Positions 17,111 through 27,600 of a stretch of 64,000 nucleotides of DNA are shown here, one piece after another. The DNA is from Lachnospiraceae bacterium. GTDB taxonomy: Bacteria; Bacillota; Clostridia; Lachnospirales; Lachnospiraceae. The translations under genes and the position numbers were made by a program. The notes beneath the pieces were generated by a model. It was not told where the DNA came from. It ran no database searches and worked only from the letters and a program-made list of their open reading frames with translations. The stretch is from positions 62,001 to 126,000 of the forward strand of contig CAJTDL010000006.1 of assembly GCA_910575035.1 (NCBI GenBank), written 5' to 3'. Numbering within the stretch: the stretch's first letter is position 1; every line of letters starts with the position of its first letter.

Positions 17111-18697
17111 TTATTCCAGCACTTCCATCCGCTTAAAGGACACGGAAGCAACAGCCGCCCCGGCAAATGTCAACGCCCCCATAACTACGATCAGCACAAA
17201 AAAGCCCGCTTCTCCCCCTATCAGGATCCCTGCGATCACGGTGGGGATAATCGCAATGCTTAAGGCAACCATCTGCAGCAGCATCTTCACCAAAGTCCGT
17301 CCCGTGCTTCCTAGGATATTCCCTATCATAGCGTCCGCAAGCATCCCATAATACAGCCGATTGGCCTGCAGGCAGACGTATGTCAGTATGGTGAGCACCG
17401 CCATCAAAGGGCTAATCCCCAGCACCACCGCCCCTGGAAGGGTAAGCAGCACCCCATCTGTAAAGGAACGTATATGCTCAATCTTCGTGGCATACCATAC
17501 CTTCCGCAAAGGAGTGTCTGGAATCAGATACGTGTAGGCATTTTCCAGCTCCTTAGACCATTTGGTGGCATAGCCGCTGAACACAAAGACCATATAGCTG
17601 GAAACGCCTGGGATAATAAAAATCTTCGCCTGGCCAAATTCATCCCCCAGACCATTGAAATAGCAAACAGCCGCAACCAGCGCCCCAATCCCCAAACACA
17701 GCAGCGTATTCCATCCAAAAATAAACGTAGGGTTCTTTTTATATTCCAGCATCTGCCGAAAATAAATGGCTTTTGCATAGATTCCTTTATATTCCACAGA
17801 GGCCTGCTTTAATTTCTTATGCTTCTCCAGCCAGGGGACAGAGACAATGCCCTTTTTTTGCTTCTCCCTCCGTGCCTGGTAATCGTCTGCAAACTTCATG
17901 GCATCCTCATAGTATGCCCCTGTGCACTGCATCCTCCACGCAGCCAAAAACATCCCCACAGTAGACACTGCAAACAGCGCTGCCCCAGCCATATTCACAG
18001 GATCCGGCCCTAAAAAGATCATTCTGGTAGCCGCAATATTCCAGCCTACTACAGGGATGAACTGTATCACCGGCAGTGCAAAAAATTCCCGCAAAAGCCC
18101 AAAGGATGGCTCCTGCGTTATCATCAGAAAAGCTGCAATCCCCACAATCGCCGCGATGAATAAGTACATGGCAATGACAAGCCCCCGGAAGAACCCCCTG
18201 GGCATCCGTTCATTCCCATAACACAGAATAATAGCCGAAGCCTCTAAAATACTCTCAAACACCGTAAAAAACAGAAAATACAGGCATACCTGCAAAATTC
18301 CCGCCTCAAACCACAAAACACTCAGCACGGAGATCACAAGCCCTAACAGCACATTCACGGCAAAGGATTTGGCTCCTGCAAACATCAGCACCATCTTAGG
18401 GCTGACCGGGGCCGAAAACACAAAATGCACCTCGCTTGGCCGAAACAAAAGCCCCTTGCGCTTGGCATAGCTGATCAGATTCCCAGGAATCAGCCAAAAT
18501 ATGAGGATTGACAAAATCGTAACCAGATTGCCAACGGTATCAAAACCCCCTTCCGGGATCATAACCCGGAAGCTCTGGTAGATCATCACAAGATACAGTG
18601 TAACAAATATGACAGCCAAGTATGTTACCGGCCGTTTCAGGGCTTTTTTGATACGGTTCAGGATCGTCCTTTTGTATAAGTAGACAAAGCTTCTCAT
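17111..18697 (-). CDS. ABC exporter membrane protein
   Basis: 528 aa with a basic N terminus (YLYKRTILNRIKKALKRP) and about 10-12 hydrophobic segments in two groups, separated by a charged cytoplasmic stretch (about 270-305). This is the plan of the putative ABC exporter permease family. The start overlaps the stop of the ATPase gene by 4 bp (ATGA), so the two are translationally coupled. Exported substrate unknown. The final gene of the operon. Confidence 0.85.
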   Translation of the reverse strand: MRSFVYLYKRTILNRIKKALKRPVTYLAVIFVTLYLVMIYQSFRVMIPEGGFDTVGNLVTILSILIFWLIPGNLISYAKRKGLLFRPSEVHFVFSAPVSPKMVLMFAGAKSFAVNVLLGLVISVLSVLWFEAGILQVCLYFLFFTVFESILEASAIILCYGNERMPRGFFRGLVIAMYLFIAAIVGIAAFLMITQEPSFGLLREFFALPVIQFIPVVGWNIAATRMIFLGPDPVNMAGAALFAVSTVGMFLAAWRMQCTGAYYEDAMKFADDYQARREKQKKGIVSVPWLEKHKKLKQASVEYKGIYAKAIYFRQMLEYKKNPTFIFGWNTLLCLGIGALVAAVCYFNGLGDEFGQAKIFIIPGVSSYMVFVFSGYATKWSKELENAYTYLIPDTPLRKVWYATKIEHIRSFTDGVLLTLPGAVVLGISPLMAVLTILTYVCLQANRLYYGMLADAMIGNILGSTGRTLVKMLLQMVALSIAIIPTVIAGILIGGEAGFFVLIVVMGALTFAGAAVASVSFKRMEVLE

Positions 18698-19395
18698 GAT
18701 GCCTCACCGCCTCCCGTGATCTGGAAGAAGAGATCCTCAATATCTGCATCCTTGGCCTGTTCCCTGGTAAATGTGCCGATGATCCTGCCGCGCTCCATAA
18801 TAAACATTACATCCCAAAGCTCCTTCACCATCTCCAGCATATGGGTGCTGATCAATATGGTAACGCCATAGCTTTTCAGTTCCAGCACCATTTCCTTCAG
18901 CTCCTTGATAGCAGCCGGATCCAGGCCCACCATGGGCTCATCTAAAAGGATCACCTTAGGCTGGATCGCCAGGGCGCAGCAGATGCTCACTTTCTGCATC
19001 ATGCCCTTGGATAGCTCATTCCCCAGCTTATCCTGCTTATCCCCCAGCTCGAACCGTGCCAGAAGCTGCTGTACGCCTTCCTCTGTAATCTTAGAATCAT
19101 AGGCGCGCCTGACATATTCAATATGCTCCCGCACCGTAAGGGCATCAAACATAGCCGGGATCTCTGGCACATAGGCAAAAATGCGCTTGGCTTCTAAGGT
19201 CCTTGCCGGCATACGCTCAATACCCACGCCCCCCTCATAGCGCAGCAATCCGGCAATGCTTTTTATAATCGTGGATTTGCCTGCCCCATTCGGCCCTAGG
19301 AGAATACCTACCTGGCCGCTGGGGACAGTAAAGGTAACATGATCCACCGCAAGGTGTTTTCCATATTTTTTTGTAAGGTTTTGAATTTCCAGCAT
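18694..19395 (-). CDS. ABC transporter ATP-binding protein
   Basis: 233 aa. Walker A GPNGAGKSTI (about 35-44), signature LSKGMMQKV, Walker B VILLDEPMVGLDP, and switch His in ILISTH are all intact. It powers the exporter encoded downstream. GGAG lies 11-14 nt before the ATG. The promoter carries a 9-bp-arm palindrome, so repression by a GntR-type or similar regulator is likely. Confidence 0.93.
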   Translation of the reverse strand: MLEIQNLTKKYGKHLAVDHVTFTVPSGQVGILLGPNGAGKSTIIKSIAGLLRYEGGVGIERMPARTLEAKRIFAYVPEIPAMFDALTVREHIEYVRRAYDSKITEEGVQQLLARFELGDKQDKLGNELSKGMMQKVSICCALAIQPKVILLDEPMVGLDPAAIKELKEMVLELKSYGVTILISTHMLEMVKELWDVMFIMERGRIIGTFTREQAKDADIEDLFFQITGGGEAS

Positions 19396-19411
19396 AGTGA
19401 TTCGTCTCCTT

Positions 19412-19458
19412 TTGTATTATACTAATAATACAATAGTATATCTGGAGGCTTCTGTCAA
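19412..19458 (-). promoter_or_regulatory. ABC exporter promoter with palindromic operator
   Basis: Minus strand: TTGACA (19453-19458), 17-bp spacer, TATTGT (19430-19435). A perfect inverted repeat overlaps the -10: TTGTATTAT (19412-19420), 4-bp centre, ATAATACAA (19425-19433). Confidence 0.7.
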
Positions 19459-19477
19459 TATAATTTCACAATATCAA

Positions 19478-20380
19478 TCACAGGCTTTTCACAGGAAACC
19501 CAATCATTTTCAAAAGCTTCTCCGCCGCTGCAGACACCGGGATATGGGCGTCTGTCACTACGCAGAACTCCCGCCTGGGGATACGCCTGTCAAACTCCAG
19601 TAAAAACAGCTCCCCCCTTTCTAAAAATTCCTCGGCAAAATCCTTCACCACACTGGCAATCCCTAAGCCCTTCCGGGCAAATTGGATCAGCATATTGCTG
19701 GTGGCAAGCTCAAATTCCGGATGCAGCACCACCCCATTTCCCTTTAAAAAGCCATCTACATAATTCCGTGTGGAAGTGTCCTTTTCCAGGCATATAATGG
19801 GAAGCGCCTCCAACTGACAATAGCATAAAGGCTTTCCCTGCAGGTATTGGAACTTCTCCCCGGCCACGAACACATCCTCAATCTGCCTTACCTTCTTCAT
19901 TTTCCATTTCCGATCCTGGCTGATAGGGGTACTGACCACCCCAAAATCAATCTTTCCATCCTGAAGGTGCCTCAATGTCTCTGGCGTAGGCGCATTGGTG
20001 ACCGCTACTTTGATATTGGGGTAATGCTCATGAAACTGCTCTAATACCTCCAGCAAATAAAACTGCAGTGTCATATCGCTGGCACCAATCCGAATCTCAC
20101 CCGTCTCCAGATCCAGCATTTCCTTAAATTTACGCTCCCCCTGCAGAATGTACCCATATCCACGCTCCACAAAGGAATAGAGCATCTCCCCCTCTGGCGT
20201 AAAGCGTACGCCCTTGGGAATCCGGACAAACAGCGCCTTTCCCAGGCTCTCCTCCAGGCGGCGGATGGCCTGGCTCACCGCTGGCTGGGAAACCCTCAGC
20301 TGTTCTGCTGCCAGGGTAATGCTTTTTAATTTTCCTACATAGTAGAAAATTTTATAATATTCTAAATTGATATCCAGCAT
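19478..20380 (-). CDS. LysR-family transcriptional regulator
   Basis: 300 aa. N-terminal winged HTH: LEYYKIFYYVGKLKSITLAA and LRVSQPAVSQAIRRLEESLG. The C-terminal two-lobed effector domain starts near residue 90 (GEIRIGASDMTLQFYLLEVL). Transcribed toward the ABC exporter but separated from it by that operon's own promoter. The effector is unknown. AAAGG lies upstream of the ATG. Confidence 0.92.
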   Translation of the reverse strand: MLDINLEYYKIFYYVGKLKSITLAAEQLRVSQPAVSQAIRRLEESLGKALFVRIPKGVRFTPEGEMLYSFVERGYGYILQGERKFKEMLDLETGEIRIGASDMTLQFYLLEVLEQFHEHYPNIKVAVTNAPTPETLRHLQDGKIDFGVVSTPISQDRKWKMKKVRQIEDVFVAGEKFQYLQGKPLCYCQLEALPIICLEKDTSTRNYVDGFLKGNGVVLHPEFELATSNMLIQFARKGLGIASVVKDFAEEFLERGELFLLEFDRRIPRREFCVVTDAHIPVSAAAEKLLKMIGFPVKSL

Positions 20381-20508
20381 AAATGTATGACCTTTATCTA
20401 AAAAAATATTTTGACTTTCAATTCTGGGCTGTCAAACCGATTCTATCATAATTGTTTTCCGTATTCAAGGCATGAGGGAATGAAAAACCTGTTTCTGGTT
20501 CTATTTTT

Positions 20509-20722
20509 GTTGCCGTTTATGGCCAAAGTCAGTAACTTAAGGATGCTGCAGGCAGGGGCGGCTAAGCCTCCGTCAGGGCGAGGCCAGGGCGGTTCCGTCC
20601 GCATGGTACAGCTCATATGGAACTGCTCAGAAACCCTTATTCCCTGGACGCCAAAACAAGGATAGCCCCTTATGCCCCAGCTCCCCACTGACGGCCGCTT
20701 CCCCCCCATTCTCTGCCTATAA
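20509..20722. repeat. Dispersed repeat copy with two inverted GC-rich arms
   Basis: Head GTTGCCGTTTATGGCC (20509-20524), then TCAGTAACTTAAGGATGC. The left arm (GGCTAAGCCTCCGTCAGG) and the right arm (on the minus strand GGGAAGCGGCCGTCAG, then GCTGGGGCATAAGGGG) are both related to the family arm. The minus strand of 20588-20681 aligns with 33917-34010, sharing GTACCATGCGGACGGAACCG-type sequence. It fills most of the 473-bp gap 20381-20853. Confidence 0.75.
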
Positions 20723-20853
20723 ACCACTATAAGTAATAATATTGCCCCTGAATACTAATCTTTTTCTGCAATTTACTAATTTCTATCACATTCTTACGCT
20801 AGAGTATTAAAAGATTCACTAAACCAAAAAGAAAAACAACTCGGAGGCACGAC

Positions 20854-21864
20854 ATGAAACAATGTAAAATATGTGGATTACGGGAAAATTACACGAATAT
20901 CCATTTTAACAGCGAAGGCATCTGCAATTACTGTGAATTTTATGAAGCCCATAAAGATGTGCTAGAAGATAAAGAAAAATTAGAGCAGATATTCCGCCAA
21001 AAAATGGAAGACGCAAAGGCAAAGGCCAAGGCTGCCGGGGCGAAATATGACTGCCTGGTGGGTTTTAGCGGCGGTAAGGACAGCACCTACATTATTTACC
21101 AGCTAAAGGAAACCTACGGCATGCGCGTGCTGGCTTTTACCTTTGACAATGGCTTTTCCACAGAATATGGACGGAACAATATTGAAAATGCCCTGGAAAA
21201 ATTAAATGTAGACCACATCACCTTTTCCATGAATGACAAGCTGCTGCGGAAGCAATACTCGGCCTGTGTGAATATCATGCACAACTTCTGCTCTGTCTGC
21301 TTCCACTATATGCATTATTACAGCTACCTGTTTGCCGGGCAGAATAAAATTCCCCTGATCGTCAATGGGCGGACAAGCGGCCAGATTTTGCAGTGCGCTG
21401 ACAGCACAAAGGGGATTGAGCCTTTTGAAAGCTCCTACAATCTGAAAGATTTTGAATACCAAATGTTCCATGGCTTAGAAGAACGCGCTGACAAGGCAGG
21501 AAAAATGGATTACCTGAAAGATACCGAAGCGGAAGCCGTTTCCTATTTTGCCTACCACGATATCAGTGAAGAAGAAACCATGCAGTTTTTGGAGGAAAAA
21601 ATCGGATGGACACGCCCACAGGGCGTAAGCGGACATGCAGACTGTTTTGCCCACGCCATGGCAGAGCATATGAGCATTGAAAAGAGGGGCTTTCCTGTAC
21701 GGGAAGGGGAGCTGGCTGTGCTGGTGCGGCGCGGGAAGCTGACCAAGGAAAAAGCCCAGGCCATCCTGCAGCAGGATATTGAGAATTTTCACGAGGTTCC
21801 AAAAGACATCCAGGATCGGTTTTTCCGGCGGATTTCCATTCAGCCAAATACCTCCCGGAAATAA
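20854..21864 (+). CDS. PP-loop ATPase related to N-acetyl sugar amidotransferases
   Basis: 336 aa. The N terminus has a four-Cys zinc-type site (C4, C7, C24, C27: CKICG, CNYC). The PP-loop SGGKDST (72-78) binds ATP, and LAFTFDNGF follows as in the alpha-hydrolase fold. A second Cys/His set lies further on (CSVCFHYMHYY; HADCFAHAMAEH). The family adenylates a carbonyl and replaces it with nitrogen or sulfur, as in WbpG/PseA-like enzymes. The target here is unknown. It leads a three-gene plus-strand operon with an adenylation enzyme (40 bp downstream) and a formyltransferase. GGAGGCACGAC precedes the ATG. Confidence 0.75.
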   Translation: MKQCKICGLRENYTNIHFNSEGICNYCEFYEAHKDVLEDKEKLEQIFRQKMEDAKAKAKAAGAKYDCLVGFSGGKDSTYIIYQLKETYGMRVLAFTFDNGFSTEYGRNNIENALEKLNVDHITFSMNDKLLRKQYSACVNIMHNFCSVCFHYMHYYSYLFAGQNKIPLIVNGRTSGQILQCADSTKGIEPFESSYNLKDFEYQMFHGLEERADKAGKMDYLKDTEAEAVSYFAYHDISEEETMQFLEEKIGWTRPQGVSGHADCFAHAMAEHMSIEKRGFPVREGELAVLVRRGKLTKEKAQAILQQDIENFHEVPKDIQDRFFRRISIQPNTSRK

Positions 21865-21904
21865 AAATAACTGCGCTTGCAGCAAATCAGAAAGGAGAAA
21901 CGCC

Positions 21905-23437
21905 ATGTACTGTAATGTACTGGAATACCTGGAAGAAGCAGAAGCATCTTATCCAGAAAAATTAGCATTTGGCGATGAATCCACTGAAACCACTTACCGC
22001 ACCTTTGCCCAAATGGCACGGCAAATTGGGAGCCGCCTGGCCGCACTTGGCGCTTATGGAGAGCCTGTTGCCATATTAATGGAAAAAAATGTAAAAAGCA
22101 TTGCAGCTTTTATGGGGATCGCATACAGTGGGTGTTTTTATGTCCCCATTGACAAAACATTTCCCATTGGGCGCATCCGCACCATTCTTTCCGTGGTAAC
22201 GCCAAGGTTTATTATTTTAGAGAAAAAGGAAGAAGCGCTGGCCAAAGCTCTTCCATCAGAGGCATCCATACTATTTTTAGAGGATCTGCTGTCCGACGGC
22301 TCCATAGGCCAGGCGCAGCTACGCCAGATCCGGGAGCGCCATTTGGACACCAACCCTTTGTATATGATGTTTACCTCTGGCTCTACCGGAGTCCCAAAAG
22401 GGGTTTTGGTTTCCCATAAATCCGTAATTGACATGGCGGAGCAATTTACAAAATCATTCCAATTTACCCATAAGGATGTATTTGCCAACCAGGCGCCTTT
22501 TGACTTCGACGTATCTGTAAAGGATATTTACCTGACCCTAAAAAACAGCGCCACGATGCAGATTATACCCAAGGGCATGTTTGTCCTTCCCAAACACCTG
22601 GCAGAGTACTTAAACGAAAAAAAGACAACCGTCCTGATCTGGGCAGCCTCAGCCCTGGGCATTGCCTCCACCCTGGATGCATTTAAGGAGGAGCCCCCCC
22701 AATGCTTAGAAAAAATCATGTTTTCTGGTGAAGTGCTGCCAATAAAGGTATTGCATTATTGGCAGCAGCACTGCCCAAAAGCCACCTATGTGAATTTATA
22801 TGGCCCTACGGAAATCACCTGTAACTGTACTTATTATATCCTGGACCGCTGCTTCCGCTTGGGGGACACGCTGCCCATCGGAAGGCCCTTCCCCAATACA
22901 GAGATCCTCCTTTTAAATTCACAGGATCAGTTGGCAAAGCCAGGGGAAGTAGGGGAAATCTGCGTGAAAGGCTCCTGCCTTGCCCTAGGTTATTACAAAA
23001 ATAAGGAAGCCACCCAAAAAGCATTCTGCCAGAACCCATTACAGGACGGCTACCCAGAGCTTATTTACCGCACAGGGGACATGGGATACCAAAATGAGCA
23101 GGGTGAGCTGGTGTTCAAGGCACGGAAGGATTACCAGATCAAGCGTATGGGGCACCGGATTGAGCTGTTTGAAATTGAGGCTGCCGTACATGCAGTGGAA
23201 GGCGTGGAAAAGTGCTGCTGCATTTATGACCATGAGAGAGAAAAAATCCTCCTGTTTTATCAGGCAAGGCAAAACCTGGAAACAGTCATTATCCACCACC
23301 TCCAGGAAACCCTTCCCAAGTATATGTTCCCAAACCTGTTTCATCATTTAGAGCATATGCCTGAAAACAGCCATGGAAAAATTGACCGACCTTTGCTAAA
23401 ACAAAAATATATTGAAAATTCCGCCAAGATACGCTAA
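21905..23437 (+). CDS. Stand-alone adenylation (AMP-ligase) enzyme, NRPS/DltA-like
   Basis: 510 aa. It should activate a carboxylic or amino acid as acyl-AMP. Core motifs are intact: A3 FTSGSTGVPKGV (near 155), A4 region FDFDVSVKDIYL, A5 NLYGPTEITCN, A7 YRTGDMG, A8 KDYQIKRMGHRIELFEIE, and the A10 catalytic Lys in NSHGKIDRP. No carrier or condensation domain is fused, and no carrier protein gene lies in the cluster. The start is ATG 21905 after GGAGAAA; the frame runs further upstream only because it overlaps the preceding gene. DltA-like size, but dltBCD are absent. Confidence 0.88.
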   Translation: MYCNVLEYLEEAEASYPEKLAFGDESTETTYRTFAQMARQIGSRLAALGAYGEPVAILMEKNVKSIAAFMGIAYSGCFYVPIDKTFPIGRIRTILSVVTPRFIILEKKEEALAKALPSEASILFLEDLLSDGSIGQAQLRQIRERHLDTNPLYMMFTSGSTGVPKGVLVSHKSVIDMAEQFTKSFQFTHKDVFANQAPFDFDVSVKDIYLTLKNSATMQIIPKGMFVLPKHLAEYLNEKKTTVLIWAASALGIASTLDAFKEEPPQCLEKIMFSGEVLPIKVLHYWQQHCPKATYVNLYGPTEITCNCTYYILDRCFRLGDTLPIGRPFPNTEILLLNSQDQLAKPGEVGEICVKGSCLALGYYKNKEATQKAFCQNPLQDGYPELIYRTGDMGYQNEQGELVFKARKDYQIKRMGHRIELFEIEAAVHAVEGVEKCCCIYDHEREKILLFYQARQNLETVIIHHLQETLPKYMFPNLFHHLEHMPENSHGKIDRPLLKQKYIENSAKIR

Positions 23438-23510
23438 TATAAAACTTGTTTGAAAATAAGGACAAAGAACCTTCACTTGATATCACTAAAAAATAAATGG
23501 AGCTGGGACA

Positions 23511-24455
23511 ATGAGTAAAAAAATTAATAAAATCTGCGTCATTGGAACTGGGAAGCTTTCTATCCAATGCGCCATCCATGCAAAGGAAAAAAATCTGCCT
23601 GTCACCTTATACGATATGGGGCAGAAAAAATCAGGCATTATCGAAAACCAGGCAAAGGCAGCGGGAATCCCTTTCTTTTTTGAGCCGCCCAAAGAGGTAT
23701 TCCAAAAATTGAAGCAGGAAACAGAGCCTTTGCTGCTGGTCAGCGCCATCAATGAGCGGATCATCCCCTCATACGTATTGGAAAATAAGAATATTCGGTC
23801 CATCAACCTCCACCAGGCGCTCCTGCCTGCCCATCCCGGGCGGAATGCTGAGGCATGGGCAATCTTTGAACAGGATAAAAAGGCTGGGATTACCTGGCAT
23901 GAGATAACAAATGAAGTAGATGGGGGCAGGATCCTGACCCAGAAGGAAATTTTATTGGACAAGTCCATTACCTCCTTCAAGCTTTTTCAAAAGCAAATCC
24001 AAATGGCTTACGAGGCCTTTACAGAAATTTTTGACAGTGTGATCGACGGCTCAATCCAGGGGACACGGCAGGAGCATCGGGACAAGCATAAAATGCATTA
24101 TAAAAAAGATGTACCTGGGGAAGGGATCTTGGATATCCGCTGGAGCGGGGAGAAGATCAGCGCATTTTTGCGGGCGATGGATTATGCAGGGCTGGGCGTA
24201 TTTGAGAAGCCGGTGCTTTATTATGGGGGGAAGGTCTTCCAGTGGAAGAAGTATGAAGTACAAACCGCAAAAAATGAGAACGGAAAATCCCAGAAGGTTG
24301 GGCGGCAGACGGTACTGTTCCTGGACGGGGATAATATTGTAATATCGAAGGGGAATTACCATGTTGTGCTGAAGGATTATGTAGTTGTTGAGGATGGGAA
24401 TGAGGCGCTGTTTGCAGAGAAGCTGGCATCCTCTGAAAAGTCCCCAGCATCTTAA
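23511..24455 (+). CDS. Formyltransferase of the Fmt/ArnA type, not the housekeeping Fmt
   Basis: 314 aa. N-terminal formyltransferase fold with an intact Asn-His-Asp triad: N99 and H101 in SINLHQALLPAHPGRNAEAW, and D137 in NEVDGGRIL. The C-terminal part (about 200-314) resembles the Fmt_C barrel. It would formylate an amine using 10-formyl-tetrahydrofolate. Neighbours suggest a small-molecule or sugar amine rather than Met-tRNA, since no def or other translation genes are nearby. The ATG follows GGAGCTGGGACA. Third gene of the operon, 73 bp after the ligase. Confidence 0.82.
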   Translation: MSKKINKICVIGTGKLSIQCAIHAKEKNLPVTLYDMGQKKSGIIENQAKAAGIPFFFEPPKEVFQKLKQETEPLLLVSAINERIIPSYVLENKNIRSINLHQALLPAHPGRNAEAWAIFEQDKKAGITWHEITNEVDGGRILTQKEILLDKSITSFKLFQKQIQMAYEAFTEIFDSVIDGSIQGTRQEHRDKHKMHYKKDVPGEGILDIRWSGEKISAFLRAMDYAGLGVFEKPVLYYGGKVFQWKKYEVQTAKNENGKSQKVGRQTVLFLDGDNIVISKGNYHVVLKDYVVVEDGNEALFAEKLASSEKSPAS

Positions 24456-24585
24456 AAATTCATTTTTCGGACAACGATGTTCCTGCAAATATTTCTGAAT
24501 ACAATCTCTTTGGAATCTTCTGATATATTTTGCAGGTGCGCCAATGCTTGGAAATACTGTCAGAAACATAGTTGGAATATACAGG

Positions 24586-24628
24586 AAAAAAGCACTGCTG
24601 CATTTGCATATGCGGCAATGCCTTTTTG
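24586..24628. terminator. Bidirectional terminator between formyltransferase and GH2 genes
   Basis: AAAAAGCACTGCTGCAT pairs with ATGCGGCAATGCCTTTTT with one bulge. It gives U-rich tails on both strands, in the 185-bp convergent gap. Confidence 0.75.
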
Positions 24629-24640
24629 TTATCTGCTAAC

Positions 24641-27600
24641 TTATTTTGTAACCTTTGCGTTTTTTCCAAGGCCGCGCTTTTGTATAATAGCCCTATAGGA
24701 TTTCCATTTGCTCTTTGGCGCCTTGACTACGGCTTTTCCAGACGTTTTTCGGAATGCGTTGCTTCCGATGGTTTTGCTGGTGAGCTTCTTGGTCTGGATC
24801 GTAATATTCTTCAAGTTCTTACAGCCGTCAAAGGCTTGCCTGCCAATCTTGGATACCTTGGATGGGATCGTAATTTTCTTCAGGATGATGCATTGGTAGA
24901 ATGATTTTGTGCCTAAAGAAGTCACATTTTTGCCAAGGGTTACGGAAGACAGCTTTTTGCAGCCGCCAAAGGCGCTGCTTCCGATTGCCTTTACCTTGCT
25001 GCCAATCTTTACTGTTTTCAGATTGGCGCATTTGCCAAAGGCGCTGCTCCCGATAGACGTCACATTCTTTCCAACCGTAACGGACTTCAGGCTGGCACAG
25101 CCATAAAAGGCGCTGTTCCCAATCTTTGCCACGTTCTTTCCGGACACAATGGATTTCAGGCTGGAACAGCCGCAAAAAGCGCTGGTTCCGATGGTTTTTA
25201 CATTGCTGCCTATGGTAACCTTTGTCAGTTTTTTCTGGTTCTGGAATGCCTTTGCGGCAATGGAAGCCACACGGTAGGTAACTTTATCGATTGTGACCTG
25301 GGCTGGGATGCTGACGGTTTTTACGGAAGCATTTCCCGGTTTCTGGTAGGATACCGTTCCCGTAGCCTTTCCATTGGAAGTTTTAATGGAAGCTACCTTA
25401 TAAATGGCTTTTGAGGATGGATCCCTTAAGGTATCGCCTTTTTGGGGCAGTTTTCCAGGCGTAGGCGCGCCGTTCCCTCCTGTGGCGGGGATTTCTTCTG
25501 TCCTTGTGGCGCCGCAGACGGTACAGGTAAAGGTTCTTTCCCCCTTTTCTGTGGCTGTTGGCTGTTTCGTCACAACACCCTGATCCCAGGCATGTTCCGT
25601 ATGCCCTCCCCCTGTGGCGGGGATTACCTCTCCATCTGCAACCTTTCTTCCGCAAACAATACAATATAAATCCCCTGTATACCCAGGCTCTGTGCTAGTT
25701 GCTTCTTTTTTGTTCCATTCGGCAGTCTGGGAATGGTCGTCCGCTTCCTTGCTCTCGTCCTGTACCTCAATCTTATCTGCTACGACCACACAGTCTGTGG
25801 CTGCACTGTTCTTTTTTCCGGTTACCCGAACCTTTAAGGTATGCTGGCCTGGCTGCAGGCCAGCAGCCTGATATGCCAGAGCCTGGTCTTCCTTGCTGGC
25901 TTGGTAAAGGTCAATTTCCTGTTCTTCCCCATTATCAATGGAAAAGGCGGCAATCCCAATATTCCGGTTCTTGGTGCTGTAATATTTCAAAGAGGTTCCG
26001 TTGAATTGGAAGGAAAGCTGGGCTCCTGCCTCATTGGACCAATAATTATCCCCTTCATAGCATGCGCTGTCGCTGCTCCTGTTCCAAGTCCCTGTATAGT
26101 TGAACTGATGCTCCCCTGTCCCTGTCACCGTGTCATTGAAAATAGATCCTTCCACGCCTGTGGAAATTTCCACCCGGTCTACATTAATATAAAAATCAGA
26201 CGCGCTGCCATTCTTTTCCCCGGCTACACGGACGGCCAAGGTATGCTCCCCTGGCTTTAAAACGCCTGTGTCAAAGAGCAATGCATTGCCATCCCGTGAG
26301 CCGCTGTAGCAGTCTACCTTTACCTCTTCCCCGCCGTCTACGGAAAATGCGGCGATGCCATGAGCTGGCGCTTTTGCCCCATAGTATTTCAGCCCAGTGC
26401 CTTCAAAACGGATGGTACAGGTATCCCCTGCCTGTTTTGAGTAATGGTTATCGTTCTGGTATGCCGTCCTTTCTGAGCCAAAAATCCAGCCGCTGCCCTG
26501 ATACTCAAACTGGAATGTGCCATTCCCTGCCTTGCTGTCGTTGATGACATAGGGGCTGGGCAGGGAAGGCTTTGCCCGGCCAGATGCCTTGGATGCCGGC
26601 ACCAGGTTATTTGCCGTAAACGGCTCAATATTGATATTTATGTACGCCGCCTCCAGCCCCTCTGACGTAACGGCAAAAGAAGCTGTCCCCACAGAATCCC
26701 GGACAGACTGTACCAGGAATGCGATCTTCCCATCCTCCAGCTCTACGTTCCGCTCAGCAATCAGCGTAGCCGCTGCGCCGCCTGTCTGCGCCACATTGAC
26801 CCTGTTTGCAGCAAAGGGGACGGGATTCCCTTCTGCATCTACTGCCGTAATGGAAACGCTGGTCATATCTGTCCCATCTGCTGTCAGCGTACTGTAATCC
26901 GCCTCTGCAATCAGGCGCACAGCCGCCCCTGGCGTCCTGCGGACACATTCCCCTGCCGCGGCGCCATTCTGATAGCCCACTGCCTTCAATTCCCCTGCTT
27001 CATAGGCAATCCCCTCAAAGGAAAAGATGGGATAGGGCAGGGAGGTATATTTGTTGCCTTTGATCCTGCCCTTGGATACGCCGTTCACAAACAGCTCCAC
27101 TTCCTCACAGTTGCTCATCACATAAACGGTGCTGGAAGTACTGCTGGTCCAGTTATTAGAAATATAGACGATGGGCCCTGCCTTCTCTATATCCTGCTGG
27201 GTTTTATACAAGTAGGCAACCGGTTTTTCATGGCGGAACAAATCATAGAGGCCGCTGTAAAAGACATGGCCTGACTGGGTATAATTCACTTCATTGTTAT
27301 AGTCAAACATACTCCAGCCGAATCCGCCTGCCACTTTCTCATTTCGGTAAAAATAATCCAATGGCTCTGCAAAGGAATCAATAAACTTATTGGCATTTTC
27401 ATCGGAAGCCCAGCTCATGCCATCTCCCCACCAGTCATTGGAATGCTCCGTCACCATATAGGGGATATGGGGCGGATTTTCCGGATAACGGTAATTCACG
27501 GTTAAAATATCGTCCACAACCTGGTCATCTGCCGCAATATGGTTCCCGCTTGCCTCTCCCGGAAGGGCAAATTCCCATCGCACCCCATGGACTGGCCTTG

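Noticed and set aside
21905-24455. D-alanylation (dlt) operon or housekeeping fmt
   Set aside because: No dltB, dltC or dltD and no def, rsmB or priA neighbours; the PP-loop partner fits neither.
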